NCBI GenBank assembly: GCA_018830925.1
Contig: JAHJRK010000289.1
Location: forward strand, 1-8,049
From: Pseudomonadota bacterium
GTDB lineage: Bacteria > Desulfobacterota > Desulfobacteria > Desulfobacterales > RPRI01
Direction of reading: 5' to 3'
DNA: 8,049 nt
In this document: piece by piece, positions 6,371-8,049 of the stretch
Layout: each line of letters starts with the position of its first letter
How positions within the stretch are numbered: position 1 is the stretch's first letter
The notes under the pieces: model-generated
Told to the model about the DNA's origin: nothing
What the model saw: only the letters and a program-made list of their open reading frames with translations
The model's database searches: none
Position numbers and translations under genes: made by a program

Positions 6371-6398
6371 TTGATTTCACTCAAAAATATGCTATAAA
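6371..6398 (+). promoter_or_regulatory. Extended -10 promoter of the acetyltransferase gene
   Basis: TTGATT (6371-6376) and TATAAA (6393-6398) are separated by 16 bases, with TGC just before the -10 (extended -10). The start codon at 6406 begins eight bases after the -10 ends, so transcription should begin at or next to the A of ATG and leave no room for a Shine-Dalgarno. Confidence 0.6.
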
Positions 6399-6405
6399 TA
6401 TTTTT

Positions 6406-6867
6406 ATGATTCGAAAGGCAAGAATACACGATATAAAGGCAATTTTCACCCTTCTGCAAATATACAGCAGTAAGGGAGAGCTGTTGCCCCGCCCTTTCAG
6501 CAAACTATATGATCATCTCCGGGATTTTATTGTTTACACGGATGATACAACCGGTGAAATCATAGGATGCTGCTCCCTGCAATTCTGCTGGGAAGATCTT
6601 GCCGAAATTCGATCTCTTGCCGTGCATCCCGATCATGTTAGAAAAAAGATAGGCAAATTGCTTGCCGAAACGGTTCTCGCCGAAGCCAAAACCTATGACA
6701 TCAAAAAAGTCTTTACTTTGACTTACAAGCCGGACTTTTTCGAAAAACTGGGATTTTCTCAGGTAGATAAGACCCAGCTTCCGCTCATTAAAATCTGGTC
6801 CGATTGCATTCTTTGCGTTAAATTCCCCAATTGCGATGAGATAGCGATGATTAAAGAAATCATGTAA
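6406..6867 (+). CDS. argA: Short-form amino-acid N-acetyltransferase (GNAT), probable N-acetylglutamate synthase
   Basis: This 153-residue cytoplasmic GNAT protein probably acetylates glutamate with acetyl-CoA, the first step of arginine synthesis. The evidence is the family pattern of stand-alone ArgA-like enzymes: IRKARIHDIKAI at the N-terminus, EDLAEIRSLAVHPD (63-76), KVFTLTYKPDFFEKLGF (101-117), and a C-terminal KIW.DC..C.KFP.CDE.AM with Cys at 134, 137 and 143. Length is normal for the short form. An oddity is the acyl-CoA pyrophosphate loop, which usually reads Q/R-x-x-G-x-G/A but here is VRKKIG (78-83), lacking the first polar residue and the first glycine. The ATG at 6406 has no ribosome-binding site and the promoter abuts it, suggesting a leaderless message. 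It is divergent from the exporter operon. No other arginine genes are seen here, so the substrate is inferred from family signature only. Confidence 0.8.
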   Translation: MIRKARIHDIKAIFTLLQIYSSKGELLPRPFSKLYDHLRDFIVYTDDTTGEIIGCCSLQFCWEDLAEIRSLAVHPDHVRKKIGKLLAETVLAEAKTYDIKKVFTLTYKPDFFEKLGFSQVDKTQLPLIKIWSDCILCVKFPNCDEIAMIKEIM

Positions 6868-6868
6868 A

Positions 6869-6964
6869 GAAAGAAGTCAGAAGTCAGGAGCCAGAATACA
6901 GGAGCCGAAATAAAGGTTTCTAATAAATTCCTATACCGTTCATCTTCTGGATTCTGGCTCCTTT
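6869..6964. repeat. Inverted array of degenerate 7-bp repeats (copy 2)
   Basis: Starting two bases after the acetyltransferase stop, 6869-6910 reads as six consecutive heptamers fitting a loose CAGRA pattern (for example GTCAGAA, GTCAGGA, GCCAGAA). About 35 bases later, 6945-6958 carries two such heptamers on the opposite strand. The arms give a perfect 12-bp stem (AGGAGCCAGAAT 6886-6897 with ATTCTGGCTCCT 6951-6962) around a loop of 53 bases. It is the same design as 181-246. It may serve as the 3' end of the acetyltransferase transcript, but no clear U-tract follows. Confidence 0.6.
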
Positions 6965-6976
6965 ATATACACAAAT

Positions 6977-7108
6977 CCAGACGGCAAAGTAAAAAGCTCA
7001 TTATGCAAGGCGCACGAATCTTGAGGAATGAAGCGTACATGTTATTGCGCTGCAATGACGAAAGATGAAGCGCAACACAGCAGAATGACTTTTTACGAAG
7101 CTGTCAGG
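6977..7108. repeat. Palindromic intergenic element with about 25-bp terminal inverted repeats
   Basis: The left end (GACGGC at 6980, then GTAAAAAG at 6989, then TCATT) mirrors the right end (AATGA at 7084, CTTTTTAC at 7089-7096, GCTGTC at 7100-7105). There is a 3-base unmatched patch and one extra base. Flanking CC/GG extends the match to 6977 and 7108. Inner blocks (GCGC with ATCTT on the left; AAGAT with GCGC on the right, around 7011-7073) also pair, so the whole unit could fold into one long imperfect hairpin. It encodes no credible protein. It resembles a non-autonomous MITE/REP-like element. I recall similar sequence in other deltaproteobacterial genomes but cannot verify it here. Confidence 0.6.
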
Positions 7109-8049
7109 TGTAGATTATATTGTGTGGAAGCGGGGGATATTTCCAGACTCCGGGCTTTGGCAGAATATACTGGCCATCGACAGTCTGCCAGTAAAGATCG
7201 AATTTTAATTCTCTCAGCTTTCCGTCATCAGGGGGCTTTGCATGGTTGGTCAGATAATAAACCACTTGGAAAATACAGATATTATCCTTCCTGTCCCTCG
7301 CCACAACATAATTTTTCTTAAATGTAATCGGAGAAATATTATTTGCCCCTGCGATCTGGTTTGTTTCATTCTCGGTAAACTTCATTAATATCGCCTTTGA
7401 AACTCCCCGTTCCGAAATCCGTATCAGCGCCCTTGATCCGCTGCTTCCGGCATAAACGGTCGTAATACAGGGAATCCTTTTCAGATACTGGGCAGCTACA
7501 ATCGCGGCAGTTCTTCTGCCGCCGGCCATAACAGGAAGCCCGTAATATTCGAAATATTTCTTCTGTATATCTTCAGCATACTTGTCCCCTTTTTCATAAA
7601 TATCCTTTGAAATATAACGCAAACTGCGCGCAAGATCTTCGGCGGCTTCGGCAACAGGCCAGTCTATCCGGACATGAAAATGGGTCAGGGCATACCTGTC
7701 TGTCAACCTGCTTGAAGGATCCCTTTGAATAAGAAGGGAATAGTCAACCGGTAAAAGCACCTTTATAAAATCAAAAAAACTCACGGAATCGAAAAATTTG
7801 CTGGTTCTGTCAAATGTATCGGAAAGGTGCAGGGTCTTTGAGTTTATCAAATTGGCTTTGTTGGTTTTATTTACATCAAAGAATCTGATATACTTTTTGT
7901 GATCCGCGGAGATAGCATCTTCTATGAAAATAACAAGAAAGGTGTTCTGAGATTCATATTCTATGTCGGATACGCGGGCGCGGGGTTTAAGTTCCCGTTT
8001 TTCAACAAAAGGGTAGTTTTTATTTCTGCTTAAAAAATTATTGAAGGAA
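7104..8049 (-). CDS. Protein of unknown family, C-terminal part (partial)
   Basis: The frame is open from the right edge of the window to TGA at 7106-7104, giving 314 residues of the C-terminal portion; the true start lies outside. An apparent TTG start at 7850 is not supported, because coding sequence continues upstream (for example EYESQNTFLVIFIEDAIS). I do not recognise the family. It has mixed alpha/beta character with no membrane helix. There is a basic, amphipathic helical stretch (VAEAAEDLARSLRYISKDIYEKG), a glycine-containing MAGGRRTAAIVAAQYLK, and a Pro/aromatic C-terminus (KPGVWKYPPLP). No catalytic motif is evident. The stop codon lies inside the outer arm of the palindromic element at 6977-7108. 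Confidence 0.7.
   Translation of the reverse strand, partial: SFNNFLSRNKNYPFVEKRELKPRARVSDIEYESQNTFLVIFIEDAISADHKKYIRFFDVNKTNKANLINSKTLHLSDTFDRTSKFFDSVSFFDFIKVLLPVDYSLLIQRDPSSRLTDRYALTHFHVRIDWPVAEAAEDLARSLRYISKDIYEKGDKYAEDIQKKYFEYYGLPVMAGGRRTAAIVAAQYLKRIPCITTVYAGSSGSRALIRISERGVSKAILMKFTENETNQIAGANNISPITFKKNYVVARDRKDNICIFQVVYYLTNHAKPPDDGKLRELKFDLYWQTVDGQYILPKPGVWKYPPLPHNIIYT

Noticed and set aside
6869..6964. CRISPR-like array
   Set aside because: The units are 7 bp, degenerate and adjacent, without unique spacers of about 30 bp and without cas genes.
7028..7321. 97-codon plus-strand frame starting in the palindromic element
   Set aside because: Its first part lies in the repeat and the rest is antisense to the leftward unknown gene; no ribosome-binding site supports it.

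Overview
The window looks like the chromosome of a Gram-negative, non-enteric bacterium, most likely a 'deltaproteobacterial' (Desulfobacterota-type) lineage. The reasons are a CHASE2 adenylate cyclase with a C-terminal TPR-like tail, an outer-membrane beta-barrel exporter with an exported FecR-domain partner, a short stand-alone ArgA-type acetyltransferase, moderate GC content, and intergenic spacers with dispersed heptamer repeats. This placement is inference; no rRNA or other marker gene is present.

Layout. Positions 1-35 hold the start of a leftward gene with a His-rich N-terminus (probable metal transporter or chaperone). Its promoter (80-106) overlaps a Fur/Zur-like box (73-91). Positions 181-246 are an inverted array of degenerate 7-bp repeats, followed directly by a 5'-truncated remnant of a PBP1A-type penicillin-binding protein (260-454). 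A rightward membrane adenylate cyclase (539-2791) follows, and then a long hairpin between convergent genes (2811-2848). A leftward two-gene operon occupies 6173-2884: first a TPR plus outer-membrane barrel protein of the SLAM/DUF560 type, then a secreted FecR-domain protein with a Gly-rich linker and a C-terminal domain resembling the TbpB handle barrel. The operon's upstream region (6174-6405) carries repeated ATGCCG/ATACCG half-sites and is shared with a divergent, apparently leaderless GNAT gene (6406-6867). Downstream lie a second heptamer-repeat element (6869-6964) and a palindromic element of about 130 bp (6977-7108). The outer arm of that element contains the stop codon of a leftward gene of unknown family that runs off the right edge (7104-8049).

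How the genes may work together. The strongest hypothesis is a type XI (SLAM-like) secretion pair: the barrel protein moves the FecR/TbpB-like protein across the outer membrane. A CHASE2 cyclase, which senses in the periplasm and makes cAMP, is encoded convergently next door. The exporter/cargo pairing rests on family resemblance, gene order and coupled translation. The link to the cyclase rests on proximity alone.
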